From Rheinheimera sediminis (GTDB lineage: Bacteria; Pseudomonadota; Gammaproteobacteria; Enterobacterales; Alteromonadaceae): DNA of 64,000 nucleotides. Position 1 is the stretch's first letter; every line of letters starts with the position of its first letter. Shown one piece after another: positions 8,183-16,604 of the stretch. Location: contig NZ_RZUF01000007.1 in the NCBI RefSeq assembly GCF_004005375.1, forward strand, positions 62,001-126,000, read 5' to 3'. The notes beneath the pieces are model-generated. The model searched no databases, was not told the DNA's origin, and was given only the letters and a program-made list of their open reading frames with translations. The position numbers were made by a program, and so were the translations under genes.

Positions 8183-9214
8183 CTACGATTTTGGACACTG
8201 CTGCTGTATTTCTTTCCACCAAACCACATGACGTTTTAACTCTGCTTTTAATTCGGTATGCGGCACTTCAAAGCGCTGCGAAATAGGTTGTGCCAAAGCT
8301 GTGCCCTGATACAACTGCTGTAACAGCGGATACAATTGCTGATAAGTACCATCCACCTGCGCCAAATAAAGCTGCACTTTGCCAATAAAATACTGCAGCA
8401 AAATGGTATTAAAAATATCTGTTTTGTCTGAGCTTTTACCGGCAGGGCACTGGGCTTTTAGATCAAGCTGTTCTAACTGCTGATTTAAACTTTGCAGCCA
8501 GTTCTGGCTGAAGCGCAGGCTTTGTTGCAACTGGCTTAGCGTATTGGCTTTGTATAAAGCTTCTAATGCCAGTTCTGGGTTGATGCTACTGGCCTGCTGC
8601 CAGTTCTGCTGAACAATACTTTTTTGTAGCGCAAGCAAGGAATGTAAGGCTTGCATAGTTTCAGCCACACCTGCGACTGAGTCTGGCTCTGACAAATTAC
8701 GGTAGGGGTGCAGTTGTTGACGCAAAGTCTCATCCTGCTGCAAAAAGTTCTGCCAATGTTTTTCAATTTGAGCGGTTTTGTCAAACGCAAGCCCTGAGAG
8801 TTTTTGTTGTAGATCAGGTGCAATATCCGGGTTGGTTAAACAAGGTTGCACCTGTTGTAAAAATGCCAGTTCGTACTTTAAGCGCTGACTTGGCGGCATA
8901 ACTTTACCCAGGCTGCTATTACGTTCACCCAGCAATAAATCGAGGCCACAGGCTCGGGTCGCTGCTAACTCAACCAGAGTAATGCTGGTTGCTGCAATAT
9001 CGGCTCTGGTTGCTGTAATAGAAGGAAGTGGCTGTAAAGCCAGTGGCGCTGGGTCTTGTAGTTCCAGTGCTAAAGTGCGACTAAGCCGGCTGGCATAGTC
9101 GTCCATCAGGGATTGAGCTGGATCACTGCAGCCAGTTACCACAAAAACAACAGCAATCAAGCTCAGTAGTTTAGTGAGATGATGCAGCCTGTTGCTGCTG
9201 TAAAATTTTGCCAT
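8183..9214 (-). CDS. DUF3080-family lipoprotein
   Basis: 343 residues with a type II signal peptide: LIAVVFVVTGC, lipobox Cys at about residue 29. The mature part is helical and Gln/Leu-rich, resembling the DUF3080 proteins of Vibrio and Shewanella, whose function is unknown. It is expected to be membrane-anchored in the periplasm. The ATG at 9214 lies 44 bases inside the 3' end of norM, so the two genes probably share a transcript. A shorter start further in is possible, since about 15 residues precede the hydrophobic core. Confidence 0.78.
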   Translation of the reverse strand: MAKFYSSNRLHHLTKLLSLIAVVFVVTGCSDPAQSLMDDYASRLSRTLALELQDPAPLALQPLPSITATRADIAATSITLVELAATRACGLDLLLGERNSSLGKVMPPSQRLKYELAFLQQVQPCLTNPDIAPDLQQKLSGLAFDKTAQIEKHWQNFLQQDETLRQQLHPYRNLSEPDSVAGVAETMQALHSLLALQKSIVQQNWQQASSINPELALEALYKANTLSQLQQSLRFSQNWLQSLNQQLEQLDLKAQCPAGKSSDKTDIFNTILLQYFIGKVQLYLAQVDGTYQQLYPLLQQLYQGTALAQPISQRFEVPHTELKAELKRHVVWWKEIQQQCPKS

Positions 9215-10559
9215 CTTCTAATCGCCTGATTTGGTTTTTCAGAATAAGCGCCAGCATCACAGCAGCGCAGGACAAACCGACAATAATGCCAATCCAGAAG
9301 CCATGAGCGCCCATCTTCGGCAAAATCCAGTCAGTTAAACCTAATACAGTGCCTAAACCAAAACCGATCGGCCAATAGGCGATAAAGGTGATAAAAAAGA
9401 TAGGTTTGGTGTGTTTTAAACCACGTAAGGCGCAAGCTGACACTACCTGTATCGCATCAGAGATCTGGTAAAAGCAGGCCAAGACTAAAATAGAGGTCGC
9501 CACAGCTAATACGGCAGGATCGGTAGAGTAGAGCGATGCGACTAAAAAACGGCCAAAATAAGTTACCAGCGCTATGCCTACTGCCATCATCATGGCTAGT
9601 TGCACTGCGGTGGATACGGCTTTTTTCAGCTCTTGCACATCGTTACTGCCAACCAGATGACCGACCCGTATTGTCGTTGCCATGCCCATACTCATCGGCA
9701 ACATAAAAACCAAAGCGCTGTAATTATTGGCAATTTGATGACCGGCCACCACTATAGGGCCTAAGTGCACAATCATCAGCGGGATAGATGAAAACAAGGT
9801 CACTTCAAAAAACAGCGAAAAAGCTATAGGTGTGCCTATAGCTATGATATGCCATAAGTCTTTGCTGTTGGGTTTCAGGTTGTCAGGCTTTTTCATATAA
9901 AGCGCTGTACTGCGACTTCTGAAGGCATAAATGGTGATAGCAATAAACATCGCAAGAAACACCAGAGAGGTCGCGACACCGCAACCAGCGCCGCCTAAAG
10001 CCGGCATCCCCAACTTGCCATAAATAAACACATAGTTCGCCGGAATATTGACCAGAATACCAACAAAGGCTATCCACATAGTGGCTTTGGTATTTCCTAT
10101 ACCTTCAAACAGGTTACGGAAAATCATATAACCCGCGGCCGGATAAACGCCGTAGCTGACATAGACCAGATAATCGACGGCTTTCTGACGCAAATTATCT
10201 TCCATCGACAAGTACTGTAACGGTAGGTGGATATACTGCATGACTACAACAATTGCTGTTGCCAGTACCATAGCCAGATAAAAACCTTGCAATGCATTAT
10301 GCGGAATGGCGGTGTGGTTTTTCGCACCATACAGCTGCGAAATAATAGGGGTTAAGGCCAGCAATAACCCCTGCAGAGTCAAAATAATAGGCAGCCAGAT
10401 AGCCGAAGCCACAGCAATAGCTGCCATATCCAAAGCACTGACTCGACCAGCCATGATGGTGTCAATGACAAACATCATGGTTTGGGTTAACTGAGCCAGC
10501 ATAATAGGGCCGGATAATTTCAGAATGGTTTTTGCTTCAAAGCGGGAAAAGGGTAACAT
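9171..10559 (-). CDS. norM: MATE-family multidrug efflux transporter (NorM-like)
   Basis: 462 residues with about twelve hydrophobic helices in the two six-helix bundles of MATE exporters. The N-terminus KLSGPIMLAQLTQTMMFVID and the VDTIMAG-like motif (here IDTIMAGRVSALDMAA) are characteristic of NorM. It exports cationic drugs and dyes by sodium or proton antiport across the inner membrane. It is divergent from ribE, 56 bases apart, the same norM/ribE pairing seen in Vibrio and Shewanella relatives. Confidence 0.9.
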   Translation of the reverse strand: MLPFSRFEAKTILKLSGPIMLAQLTQTMMFVIDTIMAGRVSALDMAAIAVASAIWLPIILTLQGLLLALTPIISQLYGAKNHTAIPHNALQGFYLAMVLATAIVVVMQYIHLPLQYLSMEDNLRQKAVDYLVYVSYGVYPAAGYMIFRNLFEGIGNTKATMWIAFVGILVNIPANYVFIYGKLGMPALGGAGCGVATSLVFLAMFIAITIYAFRSRSTALYMKKPDNLKPNSKDLWHIIAIGTPIAFSLFFEVTLFSSIPLMIVHLGPIVVAGHQIANNYSALVFMLPMSMGMATTIRVGHLVGSNDVQELKKAVSTAVQLAMMMAVGIALVTYFGRFLVASLYSTDPAVLAVATSILVLACFYQISDAIQVVSACALRGLKHTKPIFFITFIAYWPIGFGLGTVLGLTDWILPKMGAHGFWIGIIVGLSCAAVMLALILKNQIRRLEDGKILQQQQAASSH

Positions 10560-10615
10560 AACAACTCTTGTAAGACAGGCGAAAAACGCCGTAAAGATAG
10601 CACAGCAGAGGTTTT

Positions 10616-11239
10616 ATGTTTACCGGAATAGTGCAGGCAAAAGTTAAAGTCAGTGAAATCAGCGACCAAGAGCAGTTTCGTAGGCTCACTCTTGAAGTGC
10701 CGGTGCAGTTGCTGCAAAACCTGGAGCGAGGGGCCAGTATCTCTGTTAATGGGACTTGTTTAACGGCCACCGAATTTAATCTGCAACTGCCCTTAGGGAA
10801 AGTAAGCTTTGATGTAATAGACGAAACCTTAGTCAAAACCAACTTAGGTGATTTAACTGTTGGCTCATTGGTGAACTTTGAACGATCGTTGACCTTTGGC
10901 CGGGAAATAGGCGGGCATTTGGTCTCAGGCCATGTACATGGCACGGCGAAAATTTTAGCTGTGACCCTAACTGGTGCGAACTGGCGTGTGGATATTGAGC
11001 TCAAGCCAGAGTTTAAAAACTACGTATTGAGTAAGGGCTTTATCAGTATTGATGGTATTAGTTTGACTGTAGGTGAAGTGACAGCCACAAGTTTTAGCCT
11101 GCATTTGATACCAGAAACCCTGGACGTGACCACCTTAGGTCAGCGCGTAGCAGGTGACAGGGTGAATATCGAACTGGATCAACAAACAGTCACCATAGTA
11201 GACACTGTGGAACGGGTCTTAGCAGCAAAGTCTCTGTAG
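10616..11239 (+). CDS. ribE: Riboflavin synthase, alpha chain
   Basis: Dismutates two 6,7-dimethyl-8-ribityllumazine molecules to riboflavin and a pyrimidinedione. 207 residues in two similar lumazine-binding barrels. The N-terminal MFTGIV signature is repeated as FKNYVLSKGFISIDGISLT in the second half, and both halves carry the G-S-x-N/D-G-xx-L-T pattern (ISVNGTCLT and ISIDGISLT). The ATG has GAGG just upstream. No FMN riboswitch fits in the 56-base gap to norM. It stands apart from other rib genes. Confidence 0.94.
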   Translation: MFTGIVQAKVKVSEISDQEQFRRLTLEVPVQLLQNLERGASISVNGTCLTATEFNLQLPLGKVSFDVIDETLVKTNLGDLTVGSLVNFERSLTFGREIGGHLVSGHVHGTAKILAVTLTGANWRVDIELKPEFKNYVLSKGFISIDGISLTVGEVTATSFSLHLIPETLDVTTLGQRVAGDRVNIELDQQTVTIVDTVERVLAAKSL

Positions 11240-11261
11240 GGGATGGGTTTATCCCATCCCG
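11236..11261 (+). repeat. REP-like hairpin element after ribE, possible terminator
   Basis: GTAGGGGATGGGTTTATCCC then ATCCC. It forms an 8-bp stem GGGATGGG (11240-11247) / CCCATCCC (11253-11260) with loop TTTAT. It carries the GTAGGGG tag, and its TAG (11237-11239) is the ribE stop codon. No U-run follows on either strand, so if it stops RNA polymerase it is not a classical terminator. Confidence 0.55.
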
Positions 11262-11279
11262 CTGATGATGAGGTAAGTC

Positions 11280-11480
11280 TTAATAATACTGCTCATCATC
11301 AGCGTCGATAAATACCTGCACTTTATTATGCAACTCGTCTTTATGAGTTTGTATATGGATGGGGCTACAGCAGTTGCTGCAATCTTCAATATAGTCCTGA
11401 TCGTCGCCGCTGACATCAAGGGTGATATGAGTAGGGTGGCCACAAAATGGGCAAAGAATAGTTTTATGCACTAAGTCCAT
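11280..11480 (-). CDS. CPxCG-motif small zinc-ribbon protein
   Basis: 66 residues from ATG 11480, which is preceded by GGAGG. The in-frame upstream ATG at 11513 has no such site. Two Cys pairs, CPFCG near the N-terminus and CSNCC about 23 residues later, form a probable zinc ribbon, and the C-terminus is acidic (DADDEQYY). It matches the CPXCG cysteine-rich family widespread in gammaproteobacteria. The function is unknown. It is convergent with ribE. Confidence 0.78.
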   Translation of the reverse strand: MDLVHKTILCPFCGHPTHITLDVSGDDQDYIEDCSNCCSPIHIQTHKDELHNKVQVFIDADDEQYY

Positions 11481-11660
11481 CAATCCTCCGTTAGCCACTG
11501 CTCCTCTGAGCACTGGCGACTGGTTAGTTCAGCTCCCTCCGTTTTGAATTCCCGTTGTGTTTTAGTGTAGGCCTAAAAATCACTCAGGTGAAAATTTATA
11601 GGTCTGTTGCGTCATTTTAGCTGCAGTTGCCGATAAAGCGCCGTAGCTGTTATGATGCAG

Positions 11661-11729
11661 CTGCTTTTTGTTAAAAGCAGAGACAACTACGTGTTGTACT
11701 GCTTTGTTCTACCGCTCGTAAGGTTGAAC
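11661..11729 (+). promoter_or_regulatory. thrS leader: tRNA-Thr anticodon-like operator hairpins
   Basis: Three stems precede thrS. (1) CTGCTTTT/AAAAGCAG with loop TGTT (11661-11680). (2) ACAAC/GTTGT with loop TACGT (11683-11697). (3) GTTC-T-ACC / GGT-T-GAAC with one T-T mismatch and loop GCTCGTAA (11706-11729). The last loop contains U-CGU-AA, the arrangement of a tRNA-Thr(CGU) anticodon loop. In E. coli, threonyl-tRNA synthetase represses its own translation by binding leader hairpins that mimic the tRNA-Thr anticodon arm. The CGU at 11717-11719 is about 86 bases before the ATG, further than in E. coli. The stems are seen; the function is inferred. Confidence 0.55.
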
Positions 11730-11804
11730 CGCAAAAAACATTCCCTTAATTTCATTGAATCGACATGTGACCTTTGGTATAGGCCACCACTGTGAGGACT
11801 TATC

Positions 11805-13715
11805 ATGCCAGTTATTACTTTACCTGACGGTAGTCAGCGTTCGTACGACAATCCATTATCTGTATTAGACGTTGCCAAAGACATAGGCCCTGGTTTAGCG
11901 AAAGCCACCATAGCCGGCAAAATTAATGGCCAATTAGTAGACGCCTGTGAGCTAATCACAGCCGATGCTTCATTAAGCATTGTCACCGCCAAAGATCAGG
12001 AAGGCCTGGAAATTATCCGCCACTCCTGCGCTCACTTATTGGGTCATGCCATTAAGCAGTTATGGCCCAATACAAAAATGGCGATTGGTCCTGTCATCGA
12101 CAACGGCTTTTATTATGACGTTGATTTAGACCGCCCAATCAGTAGCGATGATTTAGCTCAACTTGAAGAGCGCATGCTGCAACTGGCCAAAACCGAATAT
12201 GACGTGGTGAAGAAAAAAGTAAGCTGGCAACAGGCTTATGACACCTTCGCTGCACGTGGCGAAAGCTACAAAATGGAAATCCTAGATCAGAACGTTGCGA
12301 AAGACGATCAGCCGGGTTTATACCATCACGAAGAATACATCGACATGTGTCGTGGCCCTCACGTGCCAAATATGCGGTTCTGCCAACACTTTAAAGTGAT
12401 GAAAGTGGCGGGCGCGTACTGGCGTGGTGATGCGAAAAACAAAATGCTGCAACGTGTATACGGCACGGCATGGGCTGATAAAAAGCAATTAGCCGCCTAT
12501 TTACTGCAACTGGAAGAAGCGGAAAAGCGTGACCACCGTAAAATTGGTAAAGCTTTAGGCTTATTTCACTGGCAGGAAGAAGCTCCAGGCATGGTGTTCT
12601 GGCATAACGACGGCTGGACTATTTTCCGCGAGCTGGAAACTTTTGTCCGTGAAAAGCTGGGCGAATACGATTACCAGGAAGTCAAAGGTCCATTTATGAT
12701 GGACAAAGTGCTGTGGGAGAAATCTGGTCACTGGGAAAAGTACTCAGACAATATGTTTGTCACCAGTTCTGAAAACCGTGATTACGCCATCAAGCCAATG
12801 AACTGTCCTGGCCATGTGCAGATTTTTAACCAGGGCTTAAAGTCGTACCGCGATTTACCGCTGCGTATGGCTGAGTTTGGTTGCTGTCACCGTAACGAGC
12901 CATCAGGTGGTTTGCACGGTCTGATGCGAGTGCGTGGTTTTACTCAGGATGACGCCCATATCTTCTGTACTGAAGATCAGGTGCAGGCTGAAGTATCGGC
13001 TTGTATCAAAATGGTGTTCGACGTCTACAGCACCTTTGGCTTTAAAGACGTACAAGTGAAATTATCCACCAGGCCAGAAAAACGCATTGGTACCGACGAA
13101 ATGTGGCACCGTGCTGAGCAGGGTTTAGCTGAAGCTTTGGATGCCAATGGCATAGCTTATGACCTGCAACCTGGTGAAGGTGCCTTTTATGGCCCTAAAA
13201 TTGAATTTACTTTACACGATTGCTTAGGCCGCGCCTGGCAATGTGGTACAGTGCAGCTCGATTTCGCTTTACCGGGTCGTTTAGGTGCAAGTTTTGTTGC
13301 TGAAGGCAACGACAGACAAGTACCAGTAATGATCCACCGTGCGATTTTGGGCTCGCTGGAGCGTTTTATCGGAATTCTGATTGAAGAATATGCAGGCTTT
13401 TTCCCAGCTTGGTTGGCCCCAACTCAGGTTGTGGTGATGAATATTACCGATAATCAGGCCGAATATGTGCAGGATTTAGTAAAAACTTTCAAATCTCATG
13501 GTATTAGAGCAATTTCTGACTTGAGAAATGAGAAGATAGGCTTTAAAATCCGCGAGCACACGCTACAGCGTGTTCCTTATTTAGTGGTAGTCGGTGATAA
13601 AGAAGTTGAAGCCGGCGATATCGCATTAAGAACACGGAAGGGCGAAGACCTCGGAAAAATGAGTGTAAGCGACTTTGTAACCAAGTTGACCACTGAAATA
13701 AAAAACCGGGTCTAA
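11805..13715 (+). CDS. thrS: Threonyl-tRNA synthetase
   Basis: Charges tRNA-Thr with threonine. 636 residues, near the 642 of E. coli ThrRS. TGS domain at about 1-61, then the N2 editing domain with its [10 protein letters not shown] zinc-like motif (about 73-82), the class II catalytic core with [10 protein letters not shown] carrying the zinc-binding Cys (about 333), [15 protein letters not shown] (motif 2), [10 protein letters not shown] and [15 protein letters not shown] (motif 3), and the C-terminal anticodon-binding domain. It is followed 12-27 bases later by infC, as in E. coli. Control by the leader hairpins upstream is likely. Confidence 0.97.
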   Translation: MPVITLPDGSQRSYDNPLSVLDVAKDIGPGLAKATIAGKINGQLVDACELITADASLSIVTAKDQEGLEIIRHSCAHLLGHAIKQLWPNTKMAIGPVIDNGFYYDVDLDRPISSDDLAQLEERMLQLAKTEYDVVKKKVSWQQAYDTFAARGESYKMEILDQNVAKDDQPGLYHHEEYIDMCRGPHVPNMRFCQHFKVMKVAGAYWRGDAKNKMLQRVYGTAWADKKQLAAYLLQLEEAEKRDHRKIGKALGLFHWQEEAPGMVFWHNDGWTIFRELETFVREKLGEYDYQEVKGPFMMDKVLWEKSGHWEKYSDNMFVTSSENRDYAIKPMNCPGHVQIFNQGLKSYRDLPLRMAEFGCCHRNEPSGGLHGLMRVRGFTQDDAHIFCTEDQVQAEVSACIKMVFDVYSTFGFKDVQVKLSTRPEKRIGTDEMWHRAEQGLAEALDANGIAYDLQPGEGAFYGPKIEFTLHDCLGRAWQCGTVQLDFALPGRLGASFVAEGNDRQVPVMIHRAILGSLERFIGILIEEYAGFFPAWLAPTQVVVMNITDNQAEYVQDLVKTFKSHGIRAISDLRNEKIGFKIREHTLQRVPYLVVVGDKEVEAGDIALRTRKGEDLGKMSVSDFVTKLTTEIKNRV

Positions 13716-13742
13716 TTATTTTCACTCTTGGAGGAACATACT

Positions 13743-14285
13743 ATTAAAGTAGGAAAGAAAACTTTACCGGCGAACAGACCAAACCGTATTAACGAAGAAA
13801 TCAACGTTAAAGAAGTACGCTTGTTAGGTCTGGAAGGTGAGCAATTAGGTGTAGTAATCACTTCAGAAGCTATTCGTTTAGCAGAAGAAGCAGGCGCTGA
13901 CTTGGTAGAGATTAGCCCAACCGCTGAACCACCTGTTTGTAAGTTGATGGACTATGGTAAGTTCCTGTTTGAGAAAGGCAAAGCTGCTAAAGAGCAGAAG
14001 AAAAAGCAAAAACAGATCCAGATCAAGGAAATCAAATTCCGGCCTGGAACTGATGAAGGCGATTACCAGGTAAAACTACGCAACCTGCGTCGCTTCATTG
14101 AAGAGGGTGACAAAGCTAAAGTAACACTGCGTTATCGCGGTCGTGAAATGGCGCATCTGGACATCGGTATTGAGATGCTTAACCGGATTAAAGAAGATAT
14201 GTCAGATATTGCTATCTGCGAATCTTTCCCAAGCCGTGTTGAGGGTCGTCAGATGATCATGATGCTGGCCCCAAATAAGAAGTAA
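13743..14285 (+). CDS. infC: Translation initiation factor IF-3 (AUU start)
   Basis: Binds the 30S subunit and checks start-codon/initiator-tRNA pairing. I place the start at ATT 13743, eight bases after GGAGG (13730-13734). This gives MKVGKK.. and exactly 180 residues, the length of E. coli IF-3, whose own gene starts with AUU followed by AAA. An open-frame reading from TTG 13728 would put the Shine-Dalgarno inside the gene. Typical stretches are NRINEEI, GVDLVEI-like [20 protein letters not shown], the Lys-rich linker ([20 protein letters not shown]) and the end [13 protein letters not shown] lets IF-3 repress its own mRNA. Confidence 0.96.
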   Translation: MKVGKKTLPANRPNRINEEINVKEVRLLGLEGEQLGVVITSEAIRLAEEAGADLVEISPTAEPPVCKLMDYGKFLFEKGKAAKEQKKKQKQIQIKEIKFRPGTDEGDYQVKLRNLRRFIEEGDKAKVTLRYRGREMAHLDIGIEMLNRIKEDMSDIAICESFPSRVEGRQMIMMLAPNKK

Positions 14286-14307
14286 TAAGAGCTTTCAAGC
14301 ATAAGAT

Positions 14308-14336
14308 ACGCCGCTTGAACAAAGCGGCGTTTTTTA
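14308..14336 (+). terminator. Hairpin with U-run between infC and rpmI
   Basis: Perfect 9-bp stem ACGCCGCTT (14308-14316) / AAGCGGCGT (14322-14330), loop GAACA, followed by TTTTTT. It has all features of an intrinsic terminator. Because rpmI and rplT follow in the same direction, it may only attenuate. In E. coli the infC-rpmI interval is where ribosomal protein L20 controls expression of rpmI-rplT. Confidence 0.8.
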
Positions 14337-14382
14337 TCGCCTTATTATTCGTTGTAATCTAAACAATGCGAGTTATTTAACT

Positions 14383-14580
14383 ATGCCAAAGATGAAAACC
14401 AACAAAGGTGCTGCAAAGCGCTTTAAAAAAACCGGCTCAGGCGGTTTTAAACGTAAGCAATCACATCTTCGCCACATTTTGACGAAGAAGTCTTCTAAGC
14501 GTAAGCGTCAGTTAGGTCCAAAAACGTTAGTTGCAAAAGTTGACGTGGCTGGTATCGCTCGTTGTCTGCCATACGCATAA
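14383..14580 (+). CDS. rpmI: 50S ribosomal protein L35
   Basis: 65 residues, the same length as E. coli L35, with the conserved [14 protein letters not shown] start, a Lys/Arg-rich core ([14 protein letters not shown]) and the CLPYA end. Part of the large ribosomal subunit. It sits after infC and a hairpin, and 16 bases before rplT, in the universal infC-rpmI-rplT order. Confidence 0.98.
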   Translation: MPKMKTNKGAAKRFKKTGSGGFKRKQSHLRHILTKKSSKRKRQLGPKTLVAKVDVAGIARCLPYA

Positions 14581-14596
14581 TATTAGGAGATTTTAA

Positions 14597-14956
14597 ATGC
14601 CAAGAGTAAAACGTGGTGTGACAGCTCGCGCTCGTCACAAGAAGGTCTTAAACCAGGCTAAAGGTTACTACGGTGCCCGCAGTCGTGTTTATCGTGTCGC
14701 TTTCCAGGCAGTTATTAAAGCTGGCCAATACGCTTACCGCGACCGTCGTCAACGTAAACGTCAATTCCGTCAACTGTGGATCGCGCGTATTAACGCTGCA
14801 TCTCGTCAGAACGGTTTATCTTACAGCCGCTTCATTGATGGTCTGAAAAGAGCATCTGTTGAAATCGACCGTAAGATCCTGGCTGATATCGCTGTATACG
14901 ACAAAGGCGCATTTGCCGCTTTAGTCGCTAAGGCAAAAGAAGCTTTAGCTGCTTAA
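14597..14956 (+). CDS. rplT: 50S ribosomal protein L20
   Basis: 119 residues with the typical long basic N-terminal helix ([18 protein letters not shown]) and the globular C-terminal RNA-binding part ([21 protein letters not shown]). It binds 23S rRNA early in assembly, and in E. coli it also represses rpmI-rplT translation. The ATG has AGGAG upstream. It ends 15 bases before a strong terminator. Confidence 0.98.
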   Translation: MPRVKRGVTARARHKKVLNQAKGYYGARSRVYRVAFQAVIKAGQYAYRDRRQRKRQFRQLWIARINAASRQNGLSYSRFIDGLKRASVEIDRKILADIAVYDKGAFAALVAKAKEALAA

Positions 14957-14971
14957 TTCTTTGAGCAGAGT

Positions 14972-14999
14972 AAAAAAGGCACCCTTGGTGCCTTTTTTT
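14972..14999 (+). terminator. Strong intrinsic terminator after rplT
   Basis: Stem AAAAAAGGCACC (14972-14983) / GGTGCCTTTTTT (14987-14998), loop CTT, with the U-run as part of the second arm. It ends the thrS-infC-rpmI-rplT block. Confidence 0.92.
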
Positions 15000-15436
15000 A
15001 TACCTTATGTCAGCAAAAGTCGTCGAAACTTTTGTATTTCAAACTTAGCTAGGGTAAGTCAACGTTTCTCTATTCTTTTCTTCAGCACTGATTAAAACAG
15101 TTAGTCTCTTTCAACTCTTAGGTTCATTTTTATCGAATAGATGAAAATAAATATCTTGTTACAGCTCTTAATAGCCTTAAAAATAACATCACACGCAGAA
15201 TTCGCCTGATCCTTATCTGTAGAAACAGAGTCAAGACTAAAATGTGCACTTTTTTTTAAAAGTAGGTTTTATTTTTGATAAGTAATGTGGCACAATGAAA
15301 AAAATGAAACTTGGCGCAAATTCGATAGAATCTGTCAATTTATTACCTATCTTTGATAAAATTGATTTGTTTTTATCATGTCGTCCAGGTTTAAATATGT
15401 TTTACCTAAAGTTTTTTACAGAATAGGAGCCTCCGT
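15000..15436 (+). promoter_or_regulatory. AT-rich regulatory region before the cellulose operon
   Basis: About 435 bases with no gene, clearly more AT-rich than the surroundings, between the rplT terminator and the first bcs gene. It presumably holds the bcs promoter and regulator sites. A TTGATA with TGGCACAATG about 10 bases on (15277-15298) catches the eye, but the spacing fits neither a sigma-70 nor a complete sigma-54 promoter. The AGGAG before the ATG at 15437 is a normal ribosome-binding site. Confidence 0.4.
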
Positions 15437-15805
15437 ATGGATGGTTATGATGATGTTCTGCAGTTTATGAGCAAAGTAGGTGATCAAGATCTGAATTACC
15501 GTAGCTTCCCTACAGGTACTCAATGTTCAGGTCAATCAAAATGGCACTTGCTGAACGAGGTTGCCAATTATAAGCAGCCATTGGTGCAGCCCCAGCCTGA
15601 GCCTGTGATAGCTCTCAACGCTCGTACCAATTCATCAGCTGAGTCAAGCTCTTTTCTGTCGAACACTCTAGCGCAGACTCAATCAAAAAACAGCGCCAAC
15701 ACTGGATTTTCACATTTGTTCAAAGATCAACAACAGCAGGATAAGCAAACGAAGCCTGCAACGAATGATTCATTGAGTGCGTTGTTTAGTCGGATCGGGT
15801 CATGA
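15437..15805 (+). CDS. Cellulose operon accessory protein (BcsO/BcsP/BcsR-like)
   Basis: 122 residues. The N-terminus (YDDVLQFMSKVG, about 14 residues later YRSF, then SKWHLLNEV) follows the pattern shared by the small cellulose-operon proteins BcsR, BcsO and BcsP: an Asp-Asp helix and a WxLL-x-E helix. A low-complexity Gln/Ser/Asn/Pro linker leads to LSALFSRIGS at the C-terminus. In E. coli BcsR partners BcsQ, and here bcsQ follows with an ATGA overlap, so a BcsQ partner is likely. Which of the three named families it belongs to cannot be settled by eye. Confidence 0.65.
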   Translation: MDGYDDVLQFMSKVGDQDLNYRSFPTGTQCSGQSKWHLLNEVANYKQPLVQPQPEPVIALNARTNSSAESSSFLSNTLAQTQSKNSANTGFSHLFKDQQQQDKQTKPATNDSLSALFSRIGS

Positions 15806-16581
15806 GTGTAATTTGTATAGCCTCGCCTAAAGGCGGGGTCGGAAAAACGACAATGTCGGCTAATCTTGCTTTCGCTATTCAGCGGTTAGGCCATAGGGTC
15901 GTTGCTATAGACTTTGACAATCAAAATGCCTTGAGACTTCATTTTGGTATGCCTTTAAGCGATTCCAGCGGCTATGTTGAAGAGCTGGATTCGTCTATAG
16001 AGTGGACCAGATTGGCGCAAGATACCGACTCAGGTGTTAGATATCTGCCATATGGCAGGGTCGATAAGAGCCGTATGGCTTATTACGACCAATGGTTGCG
16101 TTCAAATCCCACCTTATTGGCAAAAAAATTAGCGCCATTCCTTAATCAATCAGACACTGTCATTATTGCTGATTTGCCACCAGGTCCTTCTGCCGCTTTG
16201 CAAGCGTTATCACTGATGGACCCGATGATTATTAATGTATTATTAGCTGATAGTGCCTCACTGAGTGTGCTGCCAGAGATTGAATCCGGAAGTTTTTACG
16301 GTGAAGACGCAAAACAAAGAACTTATTTCCTGTTGAATCAGGTGGATATGCGCAGTCAGTTGAATCGGGACATTACTCAGTTTTTAAATGGCAGATTAGC
16401 TTCTTCCTTGTTGGGTATAGTTCACAGGGATGAGGCCGTTCCGGAGGCGAATGCCAATCAAATGTCAGTGTTCAGATATGCGCAGTCTTCCTCTGTTGCC
16501 GCTGATATTGATAGTATTGCTCGGAATATTCACAGATTATTACCAAAGATGCATGTAAGTGAATATAAAAAATACAGTTGA
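15802..16581 (+). CDS. bcsQ: BcsQ, MinD/ParA-like ATPase of cellulose synthesis
   Basis: 259 residues, a SIMIBI-class P-loop ATPase. The deviant Walker A is SPKGGVGKTT at about 8-17, with a switch-type DFDNQN (about 37) and DLPPGPS (about 120). BcsQ helps place and assemble the synthase in the inner membrane, in E. coli as a complex with BcsR. It overlaps the preceding gene by ATGA and is 23 bases before bcsAB. Family identity rests on the ATPase motifs plus position in a bcs operon. Confidence 0.92.
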   Translation: MSVICIASPKGGVGKTTMSANLAFAIQRLGHRVVAIDFDNQNALRLHFGMPLSDSSGYVEELDSSIEWTRLAQDTDSGVRYLPYGRVDKSRMAYYDQWLRSNPTLLAKKLAPFLNQSDTVIIADLPPGPSAALQALSLMDPMIINVLLADSASLSVLPEIESGSFYGEDAKQRTYFLLNQVDMRSQLNRDITQFLNGRLASSLLGIVHRDEAVPEANANQMSVFRYAQSSSVAADIDSIARNIHRLLPKMHVSEYKKYS

Positions 16582-16604
16582 TTGTGACAGTTGCAAGGGA
16601 TGAC

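Noticed and set aside
11249-11443. 64-codon minus-strand frame overlapping the CPxCG gene
   Set aside because: Different frame from the CPxCG gene, which has a GGAGG site and zinc-binding Cys pairs.
15277-15298. Apparent sigma-54-like TGGCAC before the cellulose operon
   Set aside because: The required TTGC at the correct spacing is absent.
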